From positions 5,642,001 to 5,706,000 of the forward strand of contig CM074759.1 in the NCBI GenBank assembly GCA_037355855.1: a DNA stretch of 64,000 nucleotides. Direction: 5' to 3'. Made by a program: the position numbers and the translations under genes. Source of the DNA: Pseudo-nitzschia pungens. Lineage: Eukaryota; Bacillariophyta; Bacillariophyceae; Bacillariales; Bacillariaceae. The notes beneath the pieces were generated by a model. The model had not been told where the DNA came from and did not search any database. It saw only the letters and a list, made by a program, of their open reading frames with translations. Shown piece after piece: positions 18,597 through 30,140 of the stretch (position 1 is its first letter; the number at the start of each line of letters is the position of its first letter).

Positions 18597-19143
18597 TGTA
18601 ACATGCTAGCATAGGCTAGTAGTGTTACGGATTAATAATTAACCGAATCCCACATGGGATTCAAATATATATATAAGGTATCCATGTACGGATATCGGGT
18701 ATGTATCAACGGGCATGCAGAAGAGAGCGATTATACGATTAAGGTTACATACGGAATATATGTTATATACGGGAATGGATATTGTATGAAGAGGTCGCGA
18801 TAACCTCATCGCTCATTATTTCCTCTCTTTAATTTCAATCCCATCTCGTAAAGTGAATTAACACACAATTATTCATACTACTCCGAATTTCTACTTTAGA
18901 GTGTTACATAAGGTATCCAGGTATGGATATCTGGTATATATAAACAGGCATGCAGAAGAGAGCGATTATACGATTAAGGTTACATACAGAATATATGTTA
19001 TATACAGGGATGGATATTATATGAGGAGATCGCGATGACCTCATCGCTCATTATTTCCTCTCTTTAATTTCAATCCCATCTCGTAAAGTGAATTAACACA
19101 CAATTATTCATACTACTCCGAATTTCTACCTTAGAGTGTTACA
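18597..19143 (+). repeat. 3' LTR of A2
   Basis: 547 bp from TGTAACATGC to GAGTGTTACA. The 235-bp unit is duplicated (18674-18908 and 18909-19143), each copy ending GTGTTACA. Preceded by GAGGCACTA, a possible short polypurine-type junction. Confidence 0.9.
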
Positions 19144-20239
19144 ATGGGCACACCAATGGAAGGAGTGAAAAGCAGGTTGGGGAATGGGAATATCATGGGC
19201 CTACACTACCAGCATCAGGATCACTCTAGATGCCCCTTGTGTGATGCAGACAATGAGAAGGTGTCTCATGTCCTCTTCTGCAGCGACCCTGGGGCTATCA
19301 AGCACAGTGGGGCTGCTTTCACAGGTCTCCTGCAGCAGAGGCCTGAGGCTGAGCAGACTGATCCATCATTGGTCGCTGCCATAGTGGATCTTCTCACCAG
19401 GGTTTGTCAGAGCAGGAACATTTATCCATCATCCTATCCCCCTACAATTGCTTCTGCTGTCAGGGCGCAGAGGACAATTGGTTGGCACAACTGGTTTCTT
19501 GGCCGGTGGTCTCCTCTCTGGCATCGCATCCAAACTGACTACTACTCCCAAATTGGCAGCAAGCGTTCTCCCAGATGTTGAGCCATTGCTATCATCCATC
19601 AGTTATTTCTCACTTGCTGGGATCTTTGAACATATTGAAATGAATGACTCCATGGTCCTGGGGGAACACTTGACGCTGAACAACACCAATCTCTTGATGC
19701 TTCCATTTCCTCTGAATTGGCCATTGGTGCAGCTGCTGGTGCTCTCCCCCAGTCTCACGTGCTTCTACAAACCCCTCTCCAAGTCCTTCAAGGTAGCACC
19801 CTCACTACCAAGAGGCAATGGCTTGCAACCATCCATCTTGTCAGGAAACAATTTGCAGCACCTGTCCAAACAGTGCAGCCATACCAACAGGAGGCTGCTC
19901 TGCTGTGCACTTGGCTCAGTGGCTGTTAGGGGTGCTTCCACCTTGAGACCTGGTGCATTCCACTCTTTTCCTGCTTCCTGTCCTGTCCCTTACCTTTTGA
20001 TACTGGGAATTCTCCCAGTATCTTCATTCCCCCTTCACTTTCTCTTAAGTCCCTATTTTGTGGGGCTTGTTTTTGTTTCTTTCCCTTCTTGTTGTTCAAG
20101 GTTTGTTTGAAAACTTGTCGTTCTACCACTTGGGGTCCTGACTCTTTGATGGAGGTGACCTTGAAGTCTGGTTACGGACTGAGTAATTCAGTTCCACCTT
20201 TGGTGGTTAAAGTTACTTAAATAAGTATATTACTATTAT
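19144..20239 (+). mobile_element. 5'-truncated, 5'-inverted LINE copy
   Basis: Bases 19144 to about 19195 match the plus strand of the full LINE near 6388-6442 and are therefore antisense to it. From about 19200 the match is in sense orientation, starting in the ORF2 finger region (TATCAGGATCACTC-like, CPLCDADNEK) and running to the 3' hairpins and an ATT-rich tail. An inverted 5' segment joined to a sense 3' segment is the signature of twin priming. TGTTACA at both ends (19137-19143, 20240-20246) is a probable short target duplication. The ORF2 remnant (ORF from 19144) is frameshifted near 19580 and not functional. Confidence 0.8.
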
Positions 20240-20246
20240 TGTTACA

Positions 20247-20715
20247 CATCTTCACCCACAACATACGTAACTGTTGACACAAAATTTTCAAGCTACTGAA
20301 ATACTACGTAATACTTTTGCACTGTGGGAATGAAGTATTGAACATAGAAAATGGAAATTTTGGATGCCCAAGCTGTCCTTGGAATATTGCCAATGTAGGC
20401 GCACTCTGCCATAATTGATATGGCATAACTTAATAGTAGGCGAGTCAGGTTCGAAGAAAAGAAAACTCATTTTTTGTAAGGATGTCTCCACAGGGAGAAG
20501 CTTTTGGGTGATCCATCTAGCTATGATCTTTTCAGTCCAATTATGCCTAGTCAACTGCTGTTGACCTTTGACTTTACTACCCAATAGGTTGTGTATTACT
20601 AGCTGGACTACTAAAGAGACCATATGGTGTTCAAATTCAAAATTCACTTGGGAGCTAAAGCCTCTTCTTTTTGGTCAAGCCTACAGCCTCAAGTCCTTCT
20701 CTCAAAGACAATGGT
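20247..20715. other. Intergenic, no gene seen
   Basis: AT-rich sequence between the LINE fragment and the 3' end of the SET gene. Probable 3' flank of the SET gene; open frames are short and show no recognisable family. Confidence 0.5.
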
Positions 20716-22476
20716 TCAGTTAGTTACGGATGGATCATTACTGTCAGATACTTTCCACTCGACTGGAATGAGGTTTTCTGAGATACCGATCTCGTGGCGA
20801 AAAGTGTTTTCCAAGTGCTGATCAGTTGTTCCTATCTTATCTGAAAACCGTATAGCTGCTCTTGGAATGTGAGTAACTATGTGCAGTTCGCCGTTGGGAA
20901 TTATTTCGCCATCGTTGAGCCCATTTCGATTCAGCATCCGAACAGCATAAACAGATCGTCCTGATTTGTCTTCCATCCTCTTGAGTACCCGACAAGGTCG
21001 AAGATTTTTCAAATCATACAAGCCTTTCGTTAGACGCCACCGAAAACTTGTGAGACTATCCTTATTCTTATTGTTCAACGCCGTGATTCTTTCTTCTTCA
21101 GTACGATCCGAATAACGATAAAAACAAGAAGTAAATAGATTGCTGGCGTAGGGATGCTCCTTTTGCTCCTGTTCTGTCCGCATCATTTTGATGGCGTCGT
21201 CCATGACATATGATGGGGTGTAGTGTTCATCGTTGGGTTTCCAAATCTCTCGCACATGTTTCCACCATGAATCCTCCCAGTTACGTCCATAATCAAGGTA
21301 AATTTCATCTCCCATCTTGATGGAATGTAGAGCAACTAGTTCAAGAATCAGAGTCTGAGTGGTATCAATTTCACCGTTGCTTTTTTGATTTGCAGCGGAC
21401 CATCGTAATTCGACATTGGGTTTGCTATAGTGATTGATGAGATTCACAGCAGGGGTGTAAGGAAAGAGCAACCATCTAGAAGACTTGTGACCAAGGCAAT
21501 AATTCAGCAAGAGTTGATAGTCTTCTTGCGGACCATCGTGGTTGACCTTCCGTAGCTCATCGCGATGGACAAGTGCCACAGGAACCGGTGCCACTACAGA
21601 ACCAGAAGGGAGATCACGGGTTGCGAAAGCGCCCCTGCCCGCACCCTTGATTCGTGACTTCCGAGGACGTATGTTGTCCATACAATATCCGTTGACTTTC
21701 AAGTACTCCAAAGATGGACGATCACGAATACAATAATTTTCATCGGTGTTTTGCGCGTTGTTGTCGGTTGTGTGGGACCGGAGTGATGGTTTTAATTTTC
21801 CTTCGTCGGAGTATGTCAACTCCTCTCCAGCTTCTACATCTTTTAAAAACCACCATGTCAAGTTGTGATATGGAGTGATAGCCCCAGCTCCAGGAGAGTC
21901 AAATCGCGTCAAAAACCCATCGTCGACACGTGGTACCAAAGGTAAAACATTGTTTGTACCGCTTCTTTTCCTGGCTGTTGACCGAGAAGTCATACCAATC
22001 CCGGTAACTACAGATTCCACTCTTTGACCTTCGTATTGACCACCTGTTTCTTGTCCGTTCCATGTACGCCGTCGAAGCATGTTTCGGTAGGTGTGCTCGA
22101 GGAATTCAGTTGATGGTTGACGATCAGGGTCCACCCACTGTATGACAATGTCTCCTTCTTTGCGCACGGGTGTTCCTTTCTTTCGAGGCACCATTGTGTA
22201 CGTAGCCCATTCTGTCCTCCCGATGCCGGCAAAGTTTGAAGTGATCGGAGCCTTCGCAAAGACCAACTGACAGTCATCTGGAACACTCAGCTTTTGACAA
22301 TTTAGACAATCTGAAACTTCCCCACATTCCGACACATCAATTGCACTGTAGTTTGCTTCATTGTTCCCGTCGAGTTTGTTTTCCGCCGAAGATGGGGTAC
22401 AGATAGTTTGGGCCAAACACAGAATCCAAAGAAGAATGCCAAGACCAAGTGGTCCTTGTAATCTTCTGATAGCCAT
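20716..22476 (-). CDS. Secreted SET-domain protein
   Basis: A single-exon frame of about 586 aa. I choose the second Met (22476) because it places a typical signal peptide (MAIRRLQG, then a hydrophobic run ending LCLAQTIC) at the N-terminus; the frame also opens at 22497. The C-terminal half carries SET-type motifs: GRGAFATRDLPSG (about residues 290-300), the substrate-site-like NHYSKPNVELRW, and GDEIYLDYGRNWEDSWW. An earlier, weaker copy, AGAITPYHNLTWWFLKDVEAGEELTYS, suggests a second, degenerate SET-like segment. SET proteins are usually lysine methyltransferases in nucleus or cytosol, so a signal peptide is unusual; the substrate is unknown. TEs lie downstream and the CXC gene is divergent upstream. 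Confidence 0.78.
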   Translation of the reverse strand: MAIRRLQGPLGLGILLWILCLAQTICTPSSAENKLDGNNEANYSAIDVSECGEVSDCLNCQKLSVPDDCQLVFAKAPITSNFAGIGRTEWATYTMVPRKKGTPVRKEGDIVIQWVDPDRQPSTEFLEHTYRNMLRRRTWNGQETGGQYEGQRVESVVTGIGMTSRSTARKRSGTNNVLPLVPRVDDGFLTRFDSPGAGAITPYHNLTWWFLKDVEAGEELTYSDEGKLKPSLRSHTTDNNAQNTDENYCIRDRPSLEYLKVNGYCMDNIRPRKSRIKGAGRGAFATRDLPSGSVVAPVPVALVHRDELRKVNHDGPQEDYQLLLNYCLGHKSSRWLLFPYTPAVNLINHYSKPNVELRWSAANQKSNGEIDTTQTLILELVALHSIKMGDEIYLDYGRNWEDSWWKHVREIWKPNDEHYTPSYVMDDAIKMMRTEQEQKEHPYASNLFTSCFYRYSDRTEEERITALNNKNKDSLTSFRWRLTKGLYDLKNLRPCRVLKRMEDKSGRSVYAVRMLNRNGLNDGEIIPNGELHIVTHIPRAAIRFSDKIGTTDQHLENTFRHEIGISENLIPVEWKVSDSNDPSVTN

Positions 22477-22497
22477 GGTAGACCTCCAACCGAGCAA

Positions 22498-23782
22498 TTT
22501 GAATAAGAGAACACAAGAATGGATAATCTTACCGTTACCTAATGCTTACCGGTAAGGTACGAACCGGTAAGGTACGAGTAAGGTTTTACCATCGCCTTTA
22601 AAAATTAAAAGCATTACGCATTGTTTATCTATTACAAGTATTTGTTTGAAGGGATGTTGTATTTTAGAACTCGTAGTAGTTCATGTACGTGTAGTACGAA
22701 GTCGGTACTTGTACCGTACAGTAGGTTACTTCTTACTGTAAGGTTACAGTACCGGTAACTCACTTCGTGAGTGCTTCGTGGTATTTTTTGATTTTTTGAT
22801 TTTTGAAAGTTAATTACTCGTAAGGTCTTACTCCTTTGTACCGTACGGTACTGGTTCTTGGGTTGGACCTCACGTAATGACAATCGTTTCTACGAACTTA
22901 GTATTCCTGTATTTTGTTATGCCACGGTAAGATTACTTTCACGAACGAGTAATACCAGATAAGGTTAAAAATCTTACCGTAATCTTACGATTAACGTGTC
23001 CAATTGTTATTTTATTTTTTTACTTCGTACTTCGTAATTTTTTGTACTTTGTATTATTACTACCTTACGTAAAGTAATAGCTTACCGTAGTTTCTCTACG
23101 ATTGCAATTTTTGTGCAAAAGCAAAGATCCTCTCAGATTTCAATCATACTCTAAATACATAATAAAAGTAAGGTCTTACTTTGGAAATCGGAGGGAGGAG
23201 GGAATACTGCAGACGAACTTGCCTCTTTGGGTTGCATTCATGGCGCGTGGACGCGTGTGCGTCTCAATCTCGGAGGATTACCTTGTATTTAATAACTAAC
23301 GGTCTACTGAAACACACTCGCCCCGCCATGTCACTTAGGAGTCAAGTTTTGAATTTTGAGCAAGCCGGCTATCACGCAATGTGTTCCCACCAAATCACCC
23401 AGGTCCTCACAGTTCGCGCTGAAAAAAGGAATCAGAAATACGCGGTTTTTCCTGTGAAGCACGGAATGGACCATTCCATGATAGATTCACACTGCAAATG
23501 ACACACTATCACTAGCGTCCAGTTCTATGAGATAGGTGCACATCTCAATTGCTGTGTAGGAGTAAACGTTCATCTTGGCAAACAATAGAGGTGCCATTCT
23601 TTTCCTTTCGAACTCGTTGGAAACATCCACTTTCCGCATATTCGTTTCAACGGAAGAGGTGCTGTCGTTGTCGCGATCATCGAACAACTCCGAATTGGAT
23701 TGCGGTGCGTGCCGCTCGTTGCAAGGAAGGACAGTAACAAAATATAGCTGGGTGTAAAACCAATCAAGACAGCAATCTGAAA
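22498..23782. other. Intergenic region between divergent SET and CXC genes
   Basis: About 1.3 kb with many short TACGGTAAGG/CCTTACCGTA-like inverted motifs (for example 22550-22760). It probably holds both promoters. No convincing gene; the short frames at 23181-23501 and 23570-23890 have no recognisable family. Confidence 0.5.
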
Positions 23783-24211
23783 ATGACCACTTCTTGCCGG
23801 ACGATTGACTCCACCAACGGTGATCATCCTGTTGCAGGCACTAGTAACAACAGCATCAAATACGGCGACGTCAAACGCGAGGATCTTCAACGAACGAAGG
23901 AAAGTAGTCAGCTGTCGGATACTACTACAAATACGACCGTGGGAAAATCCGAGACTGCTGATTCCGCCAAAGCATCATCTCCCGGAACAAAAGATTTCAG
24001 CGGTAGTTCTGGAATCAAAGAAAAACGTAACGATGAAATCTCAGCTACTTTAGTAGCTGGCAACGAAGGAAATGATCGCACCTTATCTACGCCTTCATCT
24101 TCACAGCATGAGGGGGATTCTTCCAAGATGGCTGCTACAAGTTCGAGCCCATCGTGTCCTGCAGCGACACCCCGAATCCATTTATTTTCTCCTCCATCCT
24201 TATCTATCAAG
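23783..24211 (+). CDS. Probable 5' exon, perhaps of the CXC gene
   Basis: An open frame of 143 codons starts MTTSCRTIDS and ends in SPPSLSIK at a strong donor (GTAAGT at 24212). An acceptor TCCTTCAG ends at 24450, and the next exon would read on in phase 0 as RGNLVKPYWTPSTKF. The composition is Ser/Thr/Lys-rich and disordered. RIHLFSPPSLSIK faintly recalls the N-terminal LSPI-type motif of plant CXC proteins. No AG acceptor exists between about 24560 and 24940, so joining to the CXC exon would need an acceptor near 24950 (AACAACAG). Whether this is the first exon of the CXC gene or a separate gene cannot be settled from sequence. Confidence 0.45.
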
Positions 24212-24835
24212 GTAAGTCCGTTCGGAAAAGCTACGTTATACAATCCTGTAACCAGAGCTTTGATCAATGTTCTGTATGCCATGAGATGAAATCCATCCTA
24301 TTGTGTTCACGCCTTTCCATAAGTGAAACGCACTAAACTTGTGGGAATCCAATAAAGCAACTACTCTAATGCAAGAATGCGCTACCCTGGTTTGGATGCG
24401 TTGAGTGTTCATTCAAGTCCCGCTTTTATCTCTTGTTTTTTATCCTTCAGCGAGGAAATCTTGTGAAACCCTATTGGACTCCCTCCACTAAATTTGTTTC
24501 ATGCGTTTATCATACTCAACGCTCAAATAATGCTGTTTTGTTATCTGTTTTCGCATTTCTTCATTTCTTGGTACCGGTAATACCTTACTCGTATCCTCAA
24601 AAAAAAATTATTATTTTTTCATTTTATTGGATTCAACTGATCCACGACTGGAAAAATTACAACGGCTACTTTTCTGAATGATGATTTTTTCCCTTCGTGT
24701 ATGGCGAAAATTGGTGTGATATCTTTCTTTCAATCTTGCATCTTGCTATTGTTGCTTCATGGCATTGAATGAATACTCCCATGATTGGTTTATTGGGGGT
24801 TTTGATCACTTGGTCCAAACGCTCATAAAAACACT

Positions 24836-27807
24836 TTGTCCGTGGGCTTTGAAATCTCATCTGACTTGAAAATGTTTCGTGACATTACGAATGTACCGTT
24901 CTCGTCTTCCGTCAATGATTGTTACCTCCATACTTGTACTGAACAACAGCAATCCAATGATCGAGTGGACTACGATGAGCTGAACTTGAACGATACGATT
25001 ATGGGACCAGGAATGGGGTTTGAATTCGAAGAAGAAGCTTCACCCTGTGGAGATGTAGTCAGGTCATCTCCCTGTATTGGGCTTGGTGTTCAGAGGAAGA
25101 GAGAATCCTCCGACTTAGATCGCCCTTCCTCAGCAAAAAGGCTTCGTGTCCCTCACCATCGCTTTTCACGTTCACAAGAAGCTACTTCTACGAATAATCT
25201 GTCATCGTCGACGCCAAGAACTGGGGCATCTCCGGGGTACCAAAACTTCTATGGGCACTCCCATTCTGTACTGACATACCATGGTGGGAATCGCACACCA
25301 AGTCGCGGCAACCCTCAGCAAGGAGGATACCATTCTGGATATTCTTCATACTATCGTTACCGCTCCCATGAACATTCCCAGTGGGACAGTCGATCACTTC
25401 TTTCCCCCGGACTGGGTACTCCCAAAACAACATACCCCTCTTTCGAGTGTGATGATCACACTCATTCATCTCCTCCCTCATCACCAGGGACTCGAGCAGC
25501 ATCAAAAATAGCGTCGGCATCGACACCTGCAGCAAAATCTCCTTTTCGATCTCCACGAAGGGACTCTAGCTGTCACGGTTCAGAATCGAAAAACAATGCA
25601 GTGTTTCGCCCATCACCGTATTTCAAAAGATGCAACTTTAGCTTCGAGATAGATACTCCAAGTGGAACTTTGCCGACTGAAAATTATTCTCCAACCGGAC
25701 CTACATTTGAACTATTGGGCGAAGATGCACCGTTTTTGGAAGACGATTTGTTTGGAAGTACTCTGATGGGTATCAATCGATCTCCTTCGCACGGCAACTC
25801 TGATGGAACGCCTTCTCCTTCCTCTGCCAAACGTGATAGGCGACCACAAAGATCACCGATGTCTCCCGATGTTAGCGATTTCATATCATTCGATCAACTT
25901 GGCGCAATTCACGGAGATTCAAGACCGTCTCTTCATCATGACAACCACCGCGATATCTCTGCGGATCGCAGATACCCTAACTCGGAAGGACACAATGACA
26001 CTATGGAAACCGGAACCAGAAAGCATCCCAAGGCAAGTGCTGTGACATTGAGTTGTAGGAAGGGCGAGCCTCCAAGTTCGAGATTAGATCCAAGAGCTGA
26101 ACCTAAACAACTGTGGCCACCTAGCTCCGATGCAGCTTCAAAAGACCGAACATCCACCAGGGGTGGTCCCCACGGAGCAGTTCGCCTAGAGATTGGCGGT
26201 ACAGGATCTCTTACCACAAGGAAAACGTTAGAAGGAATCAACAACATGATGCAGCAGAGCTCGACCAGTCACAACAAAAGTTCAATAGAACGGAAAAATG
26301 TTGTCTCGGGATATGGCACTACGCCTGGTCGGGGTCAACCTTCTTCACAGCATCATAGAACCTCTCATCATCCATACTCATTTGGCGAAATTAATACTCC
26401 AAGCAAGGGATACAGTTACATGAGGGCAGGCCACGCACGGAGCAGACACAACTCCTATCCACCACCTGGGGCACAGGGTATGAAACCGTATCCTCGTAAC
26501 GCTGATCATTCATATTCTGCTGGAGTTCCTCCGAAACCAATTTATATGAGTCATCTTCCACATCGAGATAACAACCCCTTGTCTCATCAGCACAACAGTG
26601 TCCCGTCTTCTGTGGGAAAAGAAAACAATAAGAAAAAAGCCGCACCGAAAAGAAGTTCTTGTAATTGTAAGAAATCAAAGTGTCTGAAACTGTACTGCGA
26701 ATGCTTCGCAGCGGAACGCTTTTGCCAGGGATGCAATTGCGTCGATTGTCGAAACACACCAGAATTCGGAGAGGATCGTGAAAAGGCGATTAAAGATACG
26801 CGTGCTAAGAACTCGAAAGCTTTCCAACCAAAGCTCGTGATAAAGAATTCTCAAGGTGCAGAGGCCGCAGAAAAGGTCCATAATACAGGTTGCAAATGCA
26901 AGAAGTCACAATGTCTAAAGAAATACTGCGAGGTACGTCAGCTCATGAGTAGATCGTCATCATTATTTTTCAAATTGATGTTCCCCTGACATGCGTGTAT
27001 TTGCAATCATAGTGTTTCAACGCCGGTGTGTTCTGCGGGAGCAAATGCAAGTGTACGAATTGCATGAATTATGCTGGATCACAACAGTTGGCGGACAAAC
27101 GTAACAAAATGAAGGATCCTGTCGGTGCAGAATACGCCCTCCGTGCATCGCACGACCAGTGGAAATCAGGGAGCTCAAGTTCAAGTCGTAAATCGCTGTC
27201 GCAGACACATCGACGACAACCTATGCCGTCTCCTGTCATCGGCATGCCGCCGCATCATCACATAGTCCATCCAAGTCCAAGGGGATATCCAGCTCATGGA
27301 AGTCACAGTTATCTTCGTTCACAACATTCACAGAGACATTATATGGGGCCTCCTGTACCTCCAATGAATTACCACGGTCATCATCAAATGGGGTATCCCC
27401 CAATTCCTTTAACTCACGGTTATCCTCAACCGCCGCAAAGATTGCCACCAGGAGAGGGACCTCCCCATAGTATGTATCGTCCTTTTCGCAGTAGCCGTCC
27501 TCAATCATCTGGAAGACCTATGCCGACACCAAAATTCAAGGACCATCCGAAAAATACAGCTGGAAGCCCAAGAACACCCGGTGTACGCAAGGCTTTCGAT
27601 CCAGCAACCAACCGAAAAAAGCGGAAGGTGCCTCCTGGGGAGTTGGAACCAACCAAACCTTATTTTGGTGATGGTATACCAGAACAACCTAAAATCACTG
27701 GTCTTGCTGTCTTGTCATTCTTATCGAACGATGATTTGTATCACGCTTCTCTTGTTTCTAAGAGCTGGTCGAAGCTTGCGATGGACGAAGAGCTCTGGAA
27801 ATTTTAG
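24836..27807 (+). CDS. CXC (tesmin/TSO1-type) protein with C-terminal F-box-like segment
   Basis: Two exons: 24836 (or Met at 24869, MFRDITNV) to 26932, and 27013-27807. The 80-bp intron is GTACGT...CATAG, phase 0, and lies inside the second CXC motif. The long N-terminal region is Ser/Pro/His-rich and disordered. Two Cys-rich CXC repeats follow: CNCKKSKCLKLYCECFAAE...CVDC, and CKCKKSQCLKKYCE joined to CFNAGVFCGSKCKCTNC. They are the DNA-binding module known from LIN54/tesmin/TSO1, which bind CHR-type promoters. A His/Pro-rich linker leads to LAVLSFLSNDDLYHASLVSKSWSKLA near the C-terminus, an F-box-like helix set. It is probably nuclear. Extra 5' exons (23783-24211 and after 24450) are possible. 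Confidence 0.82.
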
Positions 27808-28052
27808 TAAATGGGTTGCTTTAATTACACATAGATAATGCGAATTTATTCCATTCAAGGAATCGCACACTTCTCTTGGTTAACCAAAAAAGTATCTGCC
27901 AAGCATTTCTCAACAATTGTGTATCGTAAAAGAAAGTAGATATCGTGTTCACAGAAACCGAAACACAAAATATATCGCCTTTTGGGGATGAAAAACCAGC
28001 TCTCTATTTGCTTCCTTTTGAGTATCATACATGTAAGGAGACTCATGACACG
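27808..28052. other. Short intergenic space between convergent CXC and RIO2 genes
   Basis: 245 bp between two stop codons; holds both 3' UTRs. No gene. Confidence 0.6.
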
Positions 28053-29847
28053 CTATACACCGTTATCGCTGTAAACCCTCTTTCCTTTGCTGTAACTTTT
28101 GTTGCTGTTTCGTTTTCGAAAAGCTCCCTTCTGACGATTTTTTTTTTTCTGCAGCTCAAGCTGTAACTGAACACGTGCCCTAGCCTGTTCTTGTAGCTGA
28201 AGGCGAGATAGATTTGCAAGTTCAGCAGGAGGACACAATATGCTTAAAGATGTGCTGTTCACAGAGACAGAAACATGACCATCTTCTGACTTGACAGACC
28301 CGTCGCTGTCCGCAAAATTATCATCATCAGCCATATCAGAATTTTCTAGATCAGAGCTGTTGTTTTCTTCCTCAATAAATTTATTGTTCTCCGCAATATC
28401 AGCATCAGCATCAGCATCAGCATCAGCATCGTAATAGTAAAGCTGAGTTTGTTGACATGAGTTCACGTCAGTGTATCCACTCGCCTTCAGTTCCTCATCC
28501 AACCGTAACTGGGCTTTGCTAGCCAAGCACACACTTTCAGTGTCTGCGATCTCTCCGTCAACTCTCCCATTGTCAATTGTAGATTGCTGGTGCCTTTTGA
28601 GCACTTTCAAAACCGAATCCCACGATAAAAATAAATTTTCCAACTCGGATTCAGGGATTTGAAATTGGAGTTTGTGCGTGAAGAACTTCAGAAGACAGGC
28701 GGTGTCTCTTTCGTAGAGTTGCCTAGCGTTCGGGTGTCTGGTCGAAACCATCTGAGGAAAATCGATCAACGTCACAACTGGTTTTGGCTCTCCGTTGTCA
28801 AGGAAGTATAATGGTTGGGGTTTCGTGTTATTTTCCCCATCATCAGATTGATGATCAGGTTGAAAGCGTTGAAGATGATCTGGTTCCCAGGGTCCTCGCG
28901 CGCTGAGCATTCCTGGAGTAGTCTCTGCTGCAACCGACATGCCAGAATGCCGTACGTAATGATCGTGTTCCTGCGATAGACTGTTTTGCTGAATCCCACT
29001 TACATCAACAATTAGATTGAATTCATTCAAATCACAGTGAACTAATCCGTGCTTGGCAAGGCGCAACGCCAAGTCACTGGCCTGGTGAAAGATCGAAGCT
29101 GCTTGTTCTGCGCTTAATTTCGTCCTAATTATCTGGTAAAGAGGAACCCCGCGGATCAACGACATCGCAACGACGTGTCTATTGTGCGCAATAGGTTCTG
29201 GAGTTGGGTAGTCAACATTGTACAAGGCCTTCATGAAGGCAAATTCTTTCAACGCAGATTTCCGACTTAAAAATAGCCAGGAATTGGCTTGATTCATCAT
29301 CGGAGCCCCCACATTTCGTCCCTTCTGGTGATAGACGAAATAATCTCTAGTTTTCTTGACGTTACGAAAACTAGTCCGACCCAGACGATGAAACTTCAAT
29401 ACTATTTGGTCCCCGTTAGGACGTACAGCCAAGTAAATATCACTTTCCTTTCCAGTTCCTATTCTATCCCCAATGGCAGCAATAATCTTCCGAGACTTGA
29501 GGTTATGCAAAGTTAAGATGTCGTAACCAGCTGCTCGAATTCGAATGACGGAAAGAAAAAGACGCTACTTCAATGAGATGGAAATAGTTCATCTATGGAG
29601 AAAGACAAATTGTCTTACCTGTAGTAATGCGATATCCATCATATCCACAAGACTGATCGTGCGACAGGAGTTTGTCACGCAACAGACTACTAAGTATTTT
29701 GCCAGTACCGCCATGTCGAAGTGAGGATAGAGTCGCGATCAATGAGGACGGAACCAACGCATGCTTCTGCATCCCTTTCTCGACAGCCTCAAGAACGCGA
29801 AAATCTGTGGGACCCATAGTCCTAAGTACAGTAGGATCGAGCTTCAT
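28053..29847 (-). CDS. RIO2: Serine/threonine kinase RIO2 (40S ribosome maturation)
   Basis: Two exons: 29847-29619 and 29530-28053. The 88-bp intron has donor CAG/GTAAGA and acceptor GAGCAG, phase 1, joining ...YRITT-A-GYDILTLHNL. The N-terminal winged-helix (residues ~1-90, MKLDPTVLRTM) is typical of RIO2. The nucleotide loop is GTGKESDIYLA, the catalytic loop LVHCDLNEFNLIV and the metal-binding loop LIDFPQMVSTRHPNA, all RIO2-specific. The C-terminus is acidic, with an (Asp-Ala) run encoded by a GCATCA-type microsatellite (about 28400-28432), then a basic tail (KKKNRQKGAFRKR). RIO2 acts as an ATPase/kinase on cytoplasmic pre-40S particles. It is convergent with the CXC gene. Confidence 0.93.
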
Positions 29848-30140
29848 CTTTCTTTTTTCCTATCTAACGCTGTTGTTGGGGTGCGTGGAGCTGTGGAACC
29901 AGAGATGTATCGTGATCAGTTCTAATGTTGGTATTGAAGACGGCAAAAGAAAGTTGTTCTCAAAATCAAACTTTCAACACACGACGGTTTCGCGTTTCGC
30001 CCCAGGGTCCTTAGTTGAAATCTCTGGTGGGCAGAGATGGTTGGTGCCTGGCGAAAGGAAAATTTTGAGTCGTATCTGGATTGAATCGTGAATTGGCGCT
30101 TCAGTAAGTGGGGCATGGGGTACTTGTACGTAATCTTACC
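29848..30140. other. RIO2 upstream region
   Basis: About 290 bp between the RIO2 start and the hAT-like element; presumed RIO2 promoter. No gene seen. Its last 8 bases (ATCTTACC, 30133-30140) are the target duplication of the hAT-like element. Confidence 0.5.

Larger units (their letters stand above)
2331..19143 (+). mobile_element. Ty3/gypsy element A2, interrupted by a LINE
   Basis: The parts are: 5' LTR 2331-2953 (shared with A1), leader 2954-3094, gag 3095-4159, pol from 4160, LINE insertion 5271-15716, pol continued 15717-18566, and 3' LTR 18597-19143. Removing the LINE and one copy of its 19-bp target duplication leaves the pol frame open across the junction. Gag carries a premature TAA. 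The flank after the 3' LTR is occupied by a second LINE fragment, so the element's own 5-bp target duplication cannot be checked here. Confidence 0.9.
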
